Positions 42,871 to 55,360 of a DNA stretch of 64,000 bases are shown here, piece after piece. The translations under genes were made by a program, and so were the position numbers. How positions within the stretch are numbered: the stretch's first letter is position 1; every line of letters begins with the position of its first letter. Below the pieces are notes generated by a model that worked only from the letters and a program-made list of their open reading frames with translations, was not told the DNA's origin and did no database searches. The stretch is from Phyllostachys edulis. Its lineage: Eukaryota; Streptophyta; Magnoliopsida; Poales; Poaceae. The DNA lies in contig CM070548.1 of the NCBI GenBank assembly GCA_036346405.1, positions 56,727,866-56,791,865 of the forward strand. The letters are read 5' to 3'.

Positions 42871-43948
42871 TTAGGAGAGACCTAATTAGCAGTTCGGATG
42901 GATGCAACCATTTGCCACAAAATTTCTTGCTAAGGCATGGCAAGCCGTACTTGTTGTGGTGCCCAATTTGGTAGCCCCAAATTGAACATATTTTAGTAAA
43001 GCAATGTGCCTACGACAAGCGGGGTATAGTGCTCAAAAACTATGACAAACCATAGTTGTGGCACCGAACCAAGCAACTGACACGGAAAGTCAAAACGTGA
43101 TCAACTAAAGCGTGGCATCTTGTCCTGCTGACAGATACTTATTACTTACAAGAAGCTTCTACTACCGCCATCTTAGGTACGTTTACGCGGTCGTGTGCCT
43201 GGGTCAAGGCGTGTGCGCAATGCGTCAGGGTCTGATCATTGATTGCATAAGCTAGCAGATATTTCGATATGTTCGTCTTGTTATGCAGAGCAGATGGTCC
43301 AGGCCTGCCTGCTGGCTGCCCTGCCTCTCTGCGTGCCGACATGCCGCGATCAATCGCTCTCGCTACTTCTCAGTCGATCCGAAGGACCGCCACATATGTC
43401 TAGATCTGCATGCCCAATTGACTACGATCTACGCGGTCTATTTCTCGGAAACGGCGTGCCAGAGTGTGAATCAAGTTTTCAGAGGAGAGGCCGGCCTTAA
43501 CTCACGGCACGCAACTGCCGATCGAACAAATGATGGTCGATCAACTCTGTCCCGCGCGCGCGCCGACGCAGCTAGCCAGCGTCAGCGTCAGCGTCGTCGT
43601 CGTCGTCTTTAACCTGCGAGCTGAGTCTTCTCCAGACTCGTTCAAAGCCCCGTACTGCTGGGTCCGTCGATCGATGCCAAAGACATAGGCTGATGGCGAT
43701 CGGGTGTACTGCGTGCGCGTGCGATCGATGCGCTGCCGACAATGCACGTCGGGCTCGTCAACACCTTCGAAATTGTTCCTCGAGGATACAGTGAAAGAGA
43801 CTGCACTTTCTCTTAGCGCATGTCACGGGCTCCTCTTCCGTGCCGCCAATGGGGCCATCGGATTCGTGCGCCGCCGCGCTCCGCCCCTTGGCTCGAGCAC
43901 CCGTGCGGGTGGCCGGTGGCCCGACAGGTGAGGGCGGGAGATGCACCT
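42871..43948. other. Unassigned DNA
   Basis: Includes gtggtgcccaatttggtagcccc-type MITE-like text (42940-43075) and a mixed region with a cgtcagcgtcagcgtcgtcgtcgtcgtc run (43578-43606). No convincing gene. Confidence 0.4.
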
Positions 43949-44270
43949 GTCGCTTGCAGTGCCGAATCCAGGATGAAAATAGATTGTGAGCTCTACTGTT
44001 GAGGCTATAGCACAACACAAACATACCAAAACTACATCTAATGATCTTTTGCTATTAGAATGTCAAATTCATATATAAATAGAAAGTGAACAAATTGAAA
44101 ATGTACAATACAATAAATTTAGTACATCGCTAATGGATAATGTACCCCCAAATGTCCATAAATATGTGAGTATCGATCTGTAGATAAGAAATATCAAATA
44201 TAGTGATACAGCATTAAATTATGAATATTCATAAACATTAAAAATGAAATAAAAACATACCACTAAAGCA

Positions 44271-44570
44271 CTAAATCTGATTACGACGCAATTTCACTCT
44301 ACGAGTTTTCATGTCTTGAAAGCGTTGAATGATTCTTTTATTACCAAGACTTTTAAATATCTCTCGCTCAGTGTAGCACACTATCAAGTCATTGAGCCAT
44401 TCATCTGATACCTTGTTGCGCAAATCTGTTTTAATAATCTTCGTTGCTGAGAAAATTCTTTCAACTGATGCCATTGCCACTAGAAAGATCAATGTGAGCT
44501 CAATGAGGCAATAGAAAAATATTGCCATTTTTGTAAATATAAGAAAAATTAAACAACAACTAGTCAACAA
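44271..44570 (-). pseudogene. hAT transposase C-terminal dimerisation domain
   Basis: The minus strand reads AMASVERIFSATKIIKTDLR, NKVSDEWLNDLIVCYTEREI and FKSLGNKRIIQRFQDMKTRR. The SVERxFSAxKIIKTxLRN block is the hAT C-terminal dimerisation motif and the rest matches TTF-type plant hAT transposases. The frame before AMASVER is intron-like (hydrophobic, AT-rich). The catalytic DDE core and N-terminal zinc finger are gone. It cannot act alone. Confidence 0.88.
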
Positions 44571-44849
44571 CTAATTAAAAAATTGTCTAATCGGCTAACG
44601 GCTACTGTCATATGTTCGCTAATCAATTAAACAACAATTTGCATCAATTTATCAATCACAAATTAAACAACAACCACCAATTAAACATTTGCATCAATAA
44701 TCAATTCATCAATCTTCAAGTAGTTTGTCTACCTACATTTGCAACAGACAAGCAAAATGGGGAATTTGGGAGAGAAACAAACATTTGCCACTGCCTCACC
44801 CTCACTGCCTGCCTCTGTGCCTTACTTTACTCATTGAGTCTGAGTGACT

Positions 44850-45215
44850 GAGTCCGGAGTCCCCCCGAGGCCCGAGTCGCCGCGACGCCGCCAACAGCCA
44901 GGCAGCCAGTCACCGTGGCCCTTCCCGCGCCCGCGGCCCTTCGAGTTTGAGGCTGGCTGTCGACTGCCCTGCTAGCTAGCCCTGCTGCATCCCCCTCCGC
45001 GCCGGGTCGTCGAGGCGCCGAGAGAGCCCGAGAGGTTGACCACGGACGGCGGACCGCCTCCCCCTCTGGCCTCCGTGCCTGGCCGCAGAGTCGTCGAGAG
45101 CCCGAGACGCCGATTGCCTCCCCCTCCGCGCTAGGCCGCCGAGTCATCGAGCCGCCGACCGCCTCCCTCTCCACCGCGCCGAGCCACCGACTGCCTCCCC
45201 CTCAGTGAGTCTCTC
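44850..45215. repeat. GC-rich imperfect tandem repeats in hAT 5' region
   Basis: Units of roughly 60-70 bases contain cgccgagtcatcgag/gggtcgtcgagg and gaccgcctccccctc. About five degenerate copies are present. Confidence 0.6.
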
Positions 45216-45602
45216 TCCGTCTCAATGTCTCTCGAATCTAGATCTAGGCGACTAGGCGTCTGGCTGAGAGTGAGAAGGGAGCTTATCTGTTATCCTCTGA
45301 TTGCCTGATTGGATTTGGGCCGGCAGCTGACTGGGCCTTAAGCCACATGTGATGCCTCCATGAGTCCAACTCCAAGAATAGCCCACACCGCCACACGGTT
45401 GGCACGGCCACTTTCTTCAACCTCCGAATCGCCATTTGCCAACTCGCCACACCAGCACTACTGTCTACACTCCGCCGCAAACCACCTAGCTCTCGGCTCT
45501 CGCTGGTGCTCAGTGGGTACTAGGGGTCCGGTGGTGGGGGGGAGGGGGTGCTCAAGCACCCACTAGCACCCACGGTGGACTCGCCCCTAGTCGCATGGTG
45601 AT

Positions 45603-48600
45603 TGTCGGGACCCAAAAATACAATTCTGGACCATCTATGTATAATACACTAGTCTAGGATCATGCTAGTGCACATAATATCAACATAGATGGATATCGAT
45701 CCACACAAGATGATTAATAGAATAAATGACTAATTTGATTAAAAAATAACCATTTTGACCTTATGTTCGAGTTTATATTTATTAAGCCACGCAGGGCTAG
45801 CAATAGAGAAATAAGCAGCGGAACAAAACTAAACTCCAGCGGAATCCCATCAATCCGCCACAGGCAACCGACTGGAATCAAGACCCTAACGATTAGCACC
45901 TTCGTAGAACTCTTCCTCGAAAGCAGGCGAAGACTCCTCCACTTCTGTTGATTGATTATAACAATCATGAGTATACAACCATACTCGCAAGTCATACCAC
46001 ATAATGCAATTTATACATGATGACTTATTCCAAAGGAATGTCTTCTGTGGTTCTTTTGCAGAAATGCAACATTTGCAATTGAATATGAATAATAGATTAA
46101 AACACAATGTAAAACAAATAAGCAATATTAAATTTATTAGTTTGATTTCACAAAGAAAACAAAGCCTAAACAAGTTATTCATACAGCCATATGACTTAGA
46201 TCACTCAGCTCCCTTCCCAAAGTTTTTATGAAAATTTACCCCTTGTGTGAAATCCCCGAGCATGTCCATGACCACGGACGCAGCTATTCGAATAGATTGA
46301 TTTAACACTTTGCAGAGTTTGTACACTTTACCCACATGATACAACTAGTGTTGCAAGCACTAATCATAACAAAATGTTTCTGAAACTTCATCTCAAGCAT
46401 TGACACTCCCAGTGTGCTTTGTCGTCATACCAACCAAAACACAGTGCTTTGGCATAACACACACCGTTGGACAGGAAAACGGCGAACTGTCCCGCGATGC
46501 GACTATCTGGTAGTTCACACCTCCACCCTTTCACACAACCTAACCCACTGCCTGAGCGATCAATGTCGAGAATTCATAACTTACTAAGTTAGGCCCATCC
46601 CATCAGGCATGTGGTTGTACGAAAGGCTCAATTCAATGGCGCACAAAGTTAAGTCCTTAATTGACTAAGGCAAGACTTTCAATTTCTAACTATGTCATGT
46701 AGATTATCATTCCCATCACACAGCCACCAATTCACACAACCCCACTTGCCTCTGTCTAAATCTTTTTCCACCCTGTTGATTAAGTGCAACACATACCACC
46801 AATAAGTAATGACACACAGTGCACACAGTTTTATCACACGGTTCCATATTCACTTAGTCAGGTTTATATTTGCAACTCACATGAGATGATGACTCGTGGC
46901 ATGGCTAAGCAATCTACTCGTATCTAACCAACCCACGTTGGTGCTGCGATATTACCAACTAAATAAACCAATCTAGGGTGACAAAAGATTATGACATAAC
47001 AATAGACAAGGTGGATATAACAAATTGGATTAATAACTAAACCCAAAAGCGTTTAAATAAATACTTAAAGTAAATGCAATAATTAGAATCCAAGTATTTT
47101 AAAAACTGGGTTCAATATGATCAAAGGTATAACTTGCTTTGGAATAGGTCCAAGTATTGATCTTGCTCTTGAGGCACTCCTTCTTCTTCAAAGTTCCCCG
47201 AAGTATCAACATCTGCTCGCAAACGAAGCAAATAAATAATAGAGACAAAACAAACTTCAAAAATTAAATAAAAATCTCAGATAAATAGATCTCGAATTCA
47301 GAAATTTGAACGGGCTCAATTGGAGTTCAGATGGAAAAGATATGGGCCTTGGAAGTTTGAATCTAAAGAAAATACCGTAAATCTGATTTATTGGAATTTC
47401 CGAATTATCCTTCAACAGAAAAATCAGATTATTGTGCAATGCTGATGTCAGCCCTGAGAATTTTGGAATTAAAAGAAATAAAAAGAAAACTGACATGTGG
47501 GACCCACAAGTCAGCTACACGGCTCACGGTAGACCAAGTTCACCGAACCGGGCGCAGAACTTTGGATCTGGACTGCCACATCAACGCGCACATGGCGATG
47601 ACCTGGAAGAGATGTAGATGCATGCGCCGACGTGGCTGGAGACGTGGACGCTGACCCAGACTGCCACGTCAACATCGACGGCGAGCCCTCGGATTTGTTC
47701 GACAACAGCGAATGGAGGCTTACTGGAGAGGGTGAGTGGTCGCATTGGGTAGAGAGGGGTATTGCGCACGTATTGGTACCGGTTTGGGCACGAGAGGTCG
47801 TCAGAGTTGACCAGCGGCGAGCTTTTGGCGGCGGTGACAATCGAATATTGTCGAATCTAGGCTCTAGTAGGGTATTAGCGACGGCGAAGGGTCCTAGAGG
47901 TTGTTCGGGGAATGGGGAAGTCGATGGGGTACTCCACGGGGCAGGGCGTCACTGTCGGTGGAGAATTTCGAAGAACACGGCTGCAGCGACCAAAACCCTA
48001 AAATCTCCAATGCGGCGGCGCTAGGGTTCTTGGGGTGGAATTGATCAGGAGTTCTTGGTGCGGGTGGCAATGTGAATACGGGGGCGCCTTTTATAGGGCC
48101 GAGGCGGCACGGAATAAGGAATCCCCAAAACAGTTCGAGTTGAACACGAAAAGAAATCCCGAATTGGAAGGAGATAGAATCCGTTTCGGGGACGATTGGT
48201 TGCAGATTTGGATGCGGGATAGCTAGAGATAGGATCCTATGCGAAAATTCGGGGCAATTTAGTTGGTATTTCTCCGTTGTCATACCGAGCTCAAAGATAT
48301 GGCAATGGCGGACACAGCTCGAGCTCTCGCGAGGACAAAGGCGACGCGGAGACAACGACGATGCGGGGCCCACGCGTCAGCGGGTGTGGGCGTGCACGCG
48401 AGCGAGCTGGGCCGCGTGTGGAGATGGGCCGGGAAAGCGAAGGAATGGGCTAGGAGTTTAGGAAATTCGGCCCAACTGTTTATCTGAGATTTTAAATAGT
48501 TTTCTATTTTAAAAATACCAAAAAATTCAAATGGCAATTAGAAAATAGCAAATGAACTTGGAAAAATTCTAGAAAATATATCCAAGCACATGGAATCCAA

Positions 48601-48771
48601 ATAAAATAGTTTTGACAATAGTTGATGTTGGATTTAATCATATTAAATTATTTTGGTACTAAAAGTCCAAGTTAAGCTTTTGAATTAAATTCAAATAAAT
48701 CCAAATTGTGAATTTTCAACTACTAACTAATAAAAAGGATTTTTTTAAGCTCAAAAAATTGGGATGTTACA
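45603..48771 (-). mobile_element. Solo LTR, 3.2 kb, of a Ty3/gypsy-type retrotransposon
   Basis: On the plus strand the unit starts tgtcgggacccaaaaata and ends aattgggatgttaca. Read on the minus strand it is TGTAACATCCCAA...GGGTCCCGACA, familiar ends for long grass gypsy LTRs. A perfect 5-bp duplication, gtgat, flanks it (45598-45602 and 48772-48776), and no internal retroviral-type sequence is present. So it is a solo LTR left by recombination between two LTRs. Apparent ORFs within it (47632-48024, 47894-48373) are GC-rich LTR DNA. Confidence 0.92.
48086..48100 (-). promoter_or_regulatory. TATA box of the solo LTR
   Basis: The minus strand reads ccctataaaaggcgcc, followed by a leader with ccctag-type motifs. 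It marks the likely U3/R boundary and confirms minus-strand orientation. Confidence 0.6.
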
Positions 48772-48776
48772 GTGAT

Positions 48777-49676
48777 GATGTGGCGGTGGCGCCAAATACG
48801 ACGCAATATAAGATCAGTGACGTCAAGGTGACAAGGCGGTATGTGCTACCGATGGGATCAAAGGTGGTACGTTATAGTGATAGGATCAACACAGGTGACG
48901 GGCGGCGAAAGGGGGGAAGGGAGTAGGTTTTTGGGATACGGGTTGGATACGCTAGCGCACCATAAACATTTCTATTGTATAAATCAGGAAGCAATGCGAG
49001 AAAAAGATCATAGATCGTTACTACAAGACGCGTGGTGCAGCGGAAGAAGAGTTGAAGCAGTCTGGTCCAATGTCGTACACGTTGATGTAGTGGAAATAGT
49101 CAATCGTTCAACGTCCACGGCCACCGATCGTCTCCTACAGCAGCCCCTCGTGTTCCTTATGTACGTCGCGGATCATCCTCGATCAACGCAGCAGCGATCG
49201 CATCAACGCCTCTATGGTATCCACACGTCCAGGGGTGGAATGTCGTGCGCCGGTGTGCTAGCACCAAGCAAGACACGATGTGGCCTTCGGGAGGAGGTGG
49301 CTAGGGTTTTGGTGGGTGGTGCAACATCATCCTAAAAGTCCCCACGTCTCCCTTTATAAATAGCCCTTAACGGATCCCTACGTTAAAAATCCATTAGAAC
49401 TCTTACCCACTTACATATTATAATTTGATTTAAGCATTTAACGGATCCAATCCGAGCTAGTTTGTTTTAACCCATTAAGTGTGTGACCTTGTAGGTTCAT
49501 GCGTAATCGGTCATAACCCGGAAACTACTTTTCGATCCACAAGTCGGTAACGGTTCCTAGCAGGACATAACGACTCTCAAATAGACATAAAGATCATACC
49601 AGACGAACCTTTATAAAGCTCATGTACGAATGCCTTTGCCCTAAGATACAAGATCGAACTCAAGGCGAGATGCATG
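48777..49676. mobile_element. LTR-like retrotransposon remnant
   Basis: It contains a plus-strand TATA motif (ctttataaatag, 49353-49364) and text typical of LTRs such as gtgtgaccttgtaggttc and cggttcctagcaggacat (49485-49565). It lacks a recognisable partner or target duplication. Short ORFs are not supported. Confidence 0.4.
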
Positions 49677-49699
49677 CACTACTACAGAAAAGGTCTTCA

Positions 49700-50025
49700 T
49701 AGACGGTTCAAAAACGTCATCACGCATTTGTTCGTAAGTCGCGAGTTTATGGGTCGATGATGACATGAGGTCATCACGCACGGTTTTCAAACCGCTCGTG
49801 ATGCATACCGCCCTGCAGGTTATTAATCGAGAACCGCTCAGGATAGCAACTATCACGCATTTTGTGGCATTGGCAAACCGCTCGTGATGATCGATATATC
49901 ACGACGGTTTGTGGCTGAAACCATCTGTGATGATCGATATTTCTGCACGGTTTGTGGCTGAAACCGTCTGTGATGACTGATATATCATAGACGGTTTATG
50001 ACTGAAACCGCTCTGTGATGACTTT
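49700..50025. repeat. CACTA-X left subterminal repeats
   Basis: Repeated near-palindromes of the form acggtttgtggctgaaaccgt followed by ctgtgatga, five or more copies, typical of CACTA transposase-binding sites. Confidence 0.8.
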
Positions 50026-50026
50026 T

Positions 50027-50612
<586 letters not shown>

Positions 50613-51339
50613 TTAGGAATGGAATGGTAGGACTTACATGGGACGCAAGGTAGGAGAACTTGGTACTGCATGAACACGCTTACACGCATAAAGGTGAAAT
50701 GAATGGCGAGAAGCAACGGATGACATCTTGACAAAATGACAAATCAACAATAAGTCAAAACATACATATCACACATTTTATACATCTATTTTTGCAAATC
50801 ATCAATCATACATATCAACAGCCCATGGTCCACCAAGCAAGTTTCCACTATCAATAGCATACAACACTTGACACTTCTGAATAAGTCATAAGTACTCATA
50901 ACAATATAACATATCAACAACCCATACATATCAACAACCCAATAAGTCACAATATATCAACAACCCATACATACCAATAGGAGAGACAACACTTGACACT
51001 TCTGAATAAGTCATAACTCATAACAATATAACATATCAACAGACAATAACCCATACATATCAACAAATTTCAATACTTCAATAGCGCATAACACTTACAC
51101 TTCAATTCACTCATTCAACAATCAAGAATCAATGAAAGACAAGTGCACAATCATTGCATTCATTTATATTTATGATTTCTCTACTTCTCTACATGTATGT
51201 ATTACACATTTACACTTCTCTGCAATGATGCACTTCTCTTCATGTATGTATGTATTACACATTTAGCATATGGGCTCTAGCCAATGGCCATCACCATCAA
51301 CATCAACCAACAACCAGACAACATCAAGAAGAAAAGAAG
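50613..51339. other. AT-rich internal DNA of CACTA-X copy 1
   Basis: Contains irregular repeats of catatcaacaacccatacatatcaac (50760-51065). No coding match. Confidence 0.5.
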
Positions 51340-51800
51340 GGGACTTACGCGAGGGAGGTCCGAGGTAGCGCAACGAGCCGGTGGCGAGAGGGAGGAGGAG
51401 CGCTGGAGCTGCGGCGCAGGGAGGAGGAGTTAGGGCCGGCGACGCAGCGAGGGAGGACTGGGAGCTAGGGACGGCAACGCAGTGAGGGAGGACTGGGAGC
51501 TTGATCCGGTAGCGTAGGGAGGAGGAAGCTTGATCCGGAGGTGCGGGAGCTGGCGGCGAGAGGGAGGAGGAGCTCGATTCACATGAATACCAACAGCACA
51601 AACCAATAGGTGATAGATCTGTCTTACCTCGACATCACCGGTGGAGAGGTAGCCAGGGTCGCACACGCCGGGGGGAGAAGGAAGAGGGGAAGGCAGCGTC
51701 ACCGTAGTTGTGGCACTCGGGTGGGGAGGGGAACGGACGAGTAAGGGCGCTGGGGAGTGACGACGCGAGTTAGGGCGCAAACCCTAGCGGGCTCCTACTT
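51340..51800 (-). other. GC-rich 5' leader/promoter block of CACTA-X copy 1
   Basis: It includes four degenerate copies of gggaggactgggagct/gggaggaggagc segments. Its 51580-51800 part is directly repeated at 63535-63905, the same block in copy 2. Predicted ORFs are low complexity. Confidence 0.6.
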
Positions 51801-52019
51801 ATAAAGACATATCACAGACGGTTCTACAATAGAACCGTCAGTGATTCTTATCACAGACGGTTCCATAATAAAAAAACCTTCTGTGATAGCTTACGTTTCA
51901 CAGACGATTGGTATTTGGAACCGTCTGTGATATCATTTTCACAGACGATTGGTATTTGGAACCATCTATGATAGCCTCTTCACAGACGGTTGGTATTTGG
52001 AACCGTCTGTGATAGCCTC

Positions 52020-52515
52020 TTCTATACAAAATCTTGAAGCAGTGGTTGCTTTTGCCTTTAAAACCGGCTTTGTGTGTGTGTGTGTGTATGTTAGCTAACC
52101 GATGCCTAAATTCAGCTAGCTAGCTCGCTGCTTGGCCGTTCATCCTAAACGTGCAGGTGAACCACGGCCTACTTCATCGATCCTAACACACTGGAGTGTA
52201 CGATTTGCTTCATGCCTAGGATCGATGAAGTAGCTAGGCTGTGTTTGGCTACTTCATCGAACCTGATACACTGGAGTGTACAATTTGCTTCATGCCAAGG
52301 TATGAAACAAATCATACACTCCAGTGTGTCAGGATCAACGAAATTGACTGTGTTTCACCTGAACATTTTGGATGAACGACCAAGGAGCGAGCGAGCTAGC
52401 TGAATTGATCAGGCCTCGAGTTAGCTAACAAAGGCTACGAACTATATATATATATATATATAAAGCCGATTTTAAAGGCAAAAGCAGCCACTGCTTAGAG
52501 ATTTTGTAGAGAAGA
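52020..52515. repeat. Inverted repeat block enclosing a long foldback, CACTA-X copy 2
   Basis: The flanks tgcctttaaaaccggctttgtgtg (52048-52075) and ataaagccgattttaaaggca (52460-52480) are inverted, as in copy 1, again with short TG and TA runs just inside. The core differs from that of copy 1 and is the foldback at 52090-52429. Confidence 0.75.
52090..52429. repeat. Foldback of 340 bp, ends gttagctaac
   Basis: gttagctaac at both ends, then paired segments: cagctagctagctcgctgcttggccgttcatcc on the left against ggatgaacgaccaaggagcgagcgagctagctg on the right. A tacttcatcga-ct-acactggagtgtac(a/g)atttgcttcatgcc segment occurs twice directly (about 52173-52217, 52246-52294) and once inverted (52300-52345). 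A long hairpin transcript is possible. Confidence 0.8.
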
Positions 52516-52938
52516 GATCAAGAAATAGAGGAAAGGGGAGGCGGGCTTAGGGAGGAGGCGGCCACTGTTTGAAGAACTCTCACAACGATTGAGACAAAAC
52601 TCTCATGGATAATACTTGAATACAAGTCCAGTGAAACATATAAAATATGTTGAAACATGAATGGTAATAAGATAACAATATATGGTAAGTTGACGAAATC
52701 ATGTTAGGATGTAAAAAAGAGTTTTCCTTAATGGTTAACTTTCTATCTATAAAGCAGATAAGAGCAGCAACCTGTAGAAACTCACCTATATTCATATACA
52801 GTTCATCCTATTGTCGTCCTAGGAGATTCATTTCATATCTCATCAGTGAACACAACTAGCTAGTAACATTTGGTTTTCATGTCAAGCAGATAAGAGCAGC
52901 AACCTATAGAAACTCTCCTATATCCATGCATGAAACGC
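52516..52938. other. Internal DNA of CACTA-X copy 2
   Basis: A direct repeat of about 45 bases (aagcagataagagcagcaacct.tagaaactc) occurs at 52751-52793 and 52885-52927. It may be captured intron DNA of the MOB1 gene whose exon lies beyond CACTA-Y. No coding match here. Confidence 0.4.
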
Positions 52939-52959
52939 TTACACTACTCTAGGCTGCTC

Positions 52960-53500
52960 TTTTCGCGTCGGTGTAAAATCGTTAGGAAAAAACGAATAAC
53001 CACCGCGAATAATTTTCCCGATGGGTAATCGTCAAGCATTAGTCGTGAGGAGTCCTCCGACGCGGATGTCTGAAATACCTGACGGCCACCCGACAGGAAA
53101 ATTATTCGCGGCGGTAATTCCCGACGGTGACCGACAAGGAACTTACCCCGTCGTCGGGGTTGGCCGCTAGTCCCGACCCGTAATCGGTGTCGGCCACCCG
53201 ACAGGGAAATACCATCGCGGATGTAATGCGTGACGGGCGTTGAAACCGACAGTAAAAATTCAATGTTTAGTGACAGTCTAAACTGACAGGAAAATTTTTA
53301 AATAGTAATCGTTGCTTTGCATAGCCAGTAGTTGCATCAGCATCCAGAAAAATAATAAACCGTCAGGAAAATTGGTGAACAGTGTCGCTGGATAGCATAG
53401 CCACTGGTTGCATCAGCGTGCGGAAATACATTTAACCGTTAGGAAAATTGGTGAACAGTATCGCTAGTTAGCATAGCCATAGGAAAATTGGTAAATAGTT
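52960..53500. repeat. CACTA-Y left subterminal repeats
   Basis: First a set of accacccgacaggaaaattattcgcg-type repeats (52990-53270). Then about three copies of an 80-base unit, ccgtcaggaaaattggtgaacag...catagccactggttgcatcagc (53290-53490). Confidence 0.75.
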
Positions 53501-55360
53501 TTGTTTGTGCTGAATTTTTTTTATTTGCCCCTTTTTTTGAGAAATGAATAATCAATTTGTTTTACAAAACCTTATAGAGTGTATAGTGACAACTGGTTAG
53601 TAGTGGTCAAGTATATGATGTTAGGAAACCTTGGGCTGCAAGTTAATTGTGGAGCATCAGAGATTGATTTCGTGATATAAATCTTATAGAGAATCAGATC
53701 TAAAAGGAATGATGGTTGTTCAGGACAAAACTGATTATGTTGTTACAATTAGTAGAACCTATAATGAATGATGATCCAAAACATTTGTTCATATTGGTGG
53801 AATATTGAAATTACCAAATAGTTATAGTATTGCAATTGTGTTTTTTTAAAGGTTGTGTAGGTGAAATCGAATGGTGTGGTTTAGTGAGGGTTCGAGAATG
53901 GTGAAGTTAATCGTTTTGGGTAGTTAACTGATTAGTGAGAAATATTGATATTTATGACTGAGAATATTGTTTGAATTGTGGGAATCTTTAGTCATCGAAT
54001 CTAAGGATTTCCCTCTCATTTATACCAAAAGTTCATTGTAGGAGTCATGGCTGTCAAAATTGGGCTTGTGTTTTATGTTAGAACCATGGTTGCCCAATGA
54101 TTATGTGTAGAAGTAGTAGAACAAAAGTGGATTCCGAAAAGTGTGATGATCATTGATAGAATCCTTTTGATGTAGAAAATGAGAGTGTGTGATGTGAATT
54201 TCAAGTTGATTATCCTTAAAAGGGTGAGGTGATTGGGAATCATTTGTCAAAATAAATCCTTTGGTAGAGGAGTGGACTAGAGTATCTTGTTGTGGGTTAG
54301 TGGAGTCCCTCTAGATGAGTGTGGTTGTTGCTCTCGGGTTGAGCATCGCTTTGAGTTTGCCAGTTGAGAGGAAGGAGTCTGTGTGATGATTTGGAATTTC
54401 ATGGATTTAAAATTAAGTTATTCCTAAAAAAAAGATTGAGAAAAAGTATGTTTTCACGGGTAGTGAAATGTTTCTTGATTCTTGTTGAGTTGTGTGTTTA
54501 TGAAAGAGGTCATTTGTAATTTGAGTTGGTTTTTTGATGATATGTGTGGTTCTTTTCGGTTCAGAAAGAGAAAGAAAATGGGTAACTTGGTTATTCGAGT
54601 GATTTCGCATTTGGCATTATGTGGTGTTTATTTGCAAATTGGTTACATAGGAAGAGGAAAAGATTTCTTGATGAGTCTTTGATTTTGGATTGGAGCCTTT
54701 TGGAGGAAAGATGGTAATGAGTTAATTGCATTGTGAATCCTTCGTTTTTCAATTGGTTTTTTTTTTCTATAAGAGGATTGGTTTAATGCGGGTTGTTTGT
54801 GCGTCCCTTGTTAAAGGGGATGCTACTTGCAAAGGTGAAATGATTGGTTAAGAGAAGGGAACAAGAGTTCTATGTGTCTTATGCAGGTTGTGTAGTTTGG
54901 TACCAAGGGGAAAGTTGGCCCAAAGTACATCGGTTTGTTTCTGAAAGTTACGGGGATTGGGGAAGATACCGTATCGCTAGGACCATCTCGAGTCCAGGCG
55001 TGGAGCACACAACGTCTTGTATGACCCGGTGTTGAGGGAGTACTTGAGGGATCTAGAGTGCGAGGTTTCGTTAGAACCATTGACGAACGAGTAAGACCGT
55101 ACCTTCGAGTCCTATCCGTTGAGTGTACCTAGAAAGGTCGAGACGAGTGTTGAGGCGTAAGACGTCAGTACGTCAAGGTTCAGTGGACGCATTAGTCCAA
55201 GATAGAGATGACTTGGGAGTTGGAGTCTCGTATGCGCGAGCAATATCCAAAGTTGTTCACTTCTGGTACGTGCTCACTGTTGTATATTTTCTTGTGGTTG
55301 TTCTATCGAGTAGAATGATGTGAAGAATTCGGAGTCGAATTCCGTTTAAGGGGGGTAAAA
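53500..55360 (+). pseudogene. Degraded 3' part of a Ty3/gypsy pol, ending in a chromodomain-like block
   Basis: Most of this AT-rich stretch is too decayed to read. Near its end the plus strand gives QYVKVQWTH (then a stop), SKIEMTWELESRMREQYPKL and FTS (about 55165-55280). This is the chromodomain-like tail that closes integrase in chromovirus-type gypsy elements (VQWSHHxExEATWE...YPxLF). A polypurine tract and an LTR follow directly, so orientation is plus. The left limit of the insertion is uncertain. Confidence 0.65.
55345..55360 (+). other. Polypurine tract of gypsy element
   Basis: ttaaggggggtaaaa directly before the TG start of the LTR at 55361. Confidence 0.8.

Larger units (their letters stand above)
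43957..45589 (-). mobile_element. hAT deletion derivative with transposase C-terminus
   Basis: The left end, cagtgccgaatccagg, and the inverted right end, taggggcgagtccacc, match at 11 of 16 positions and resemble the cagtggcggatcca-type ends of plant hAT elements with TTF/ZMYM-like transposases. They are flanked by gtcgcttg (43949-43956) and gtcgcatg (45590-45597), an 8-bp duplication with one mismatch. Only the last part of the transposase remains; the rest of the gene is deleted. GC-rich repeats occupy the 5' side. Confidence 0.82.

Noticed and set aside
41219..43080. One 1.9-kb Harbinger element from 41219 to 43078
   Set aside because: The two ends match only loosely and no shared 3-bp duplication could be confirmed.
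47632..48373. Host gene within 47.6-48.4 kb (ORFs on both strands)
   Set aside because: It lies wholly inside a solo LTR with a clean target duplication; the ORFs follow from a GC-rich LTR core.
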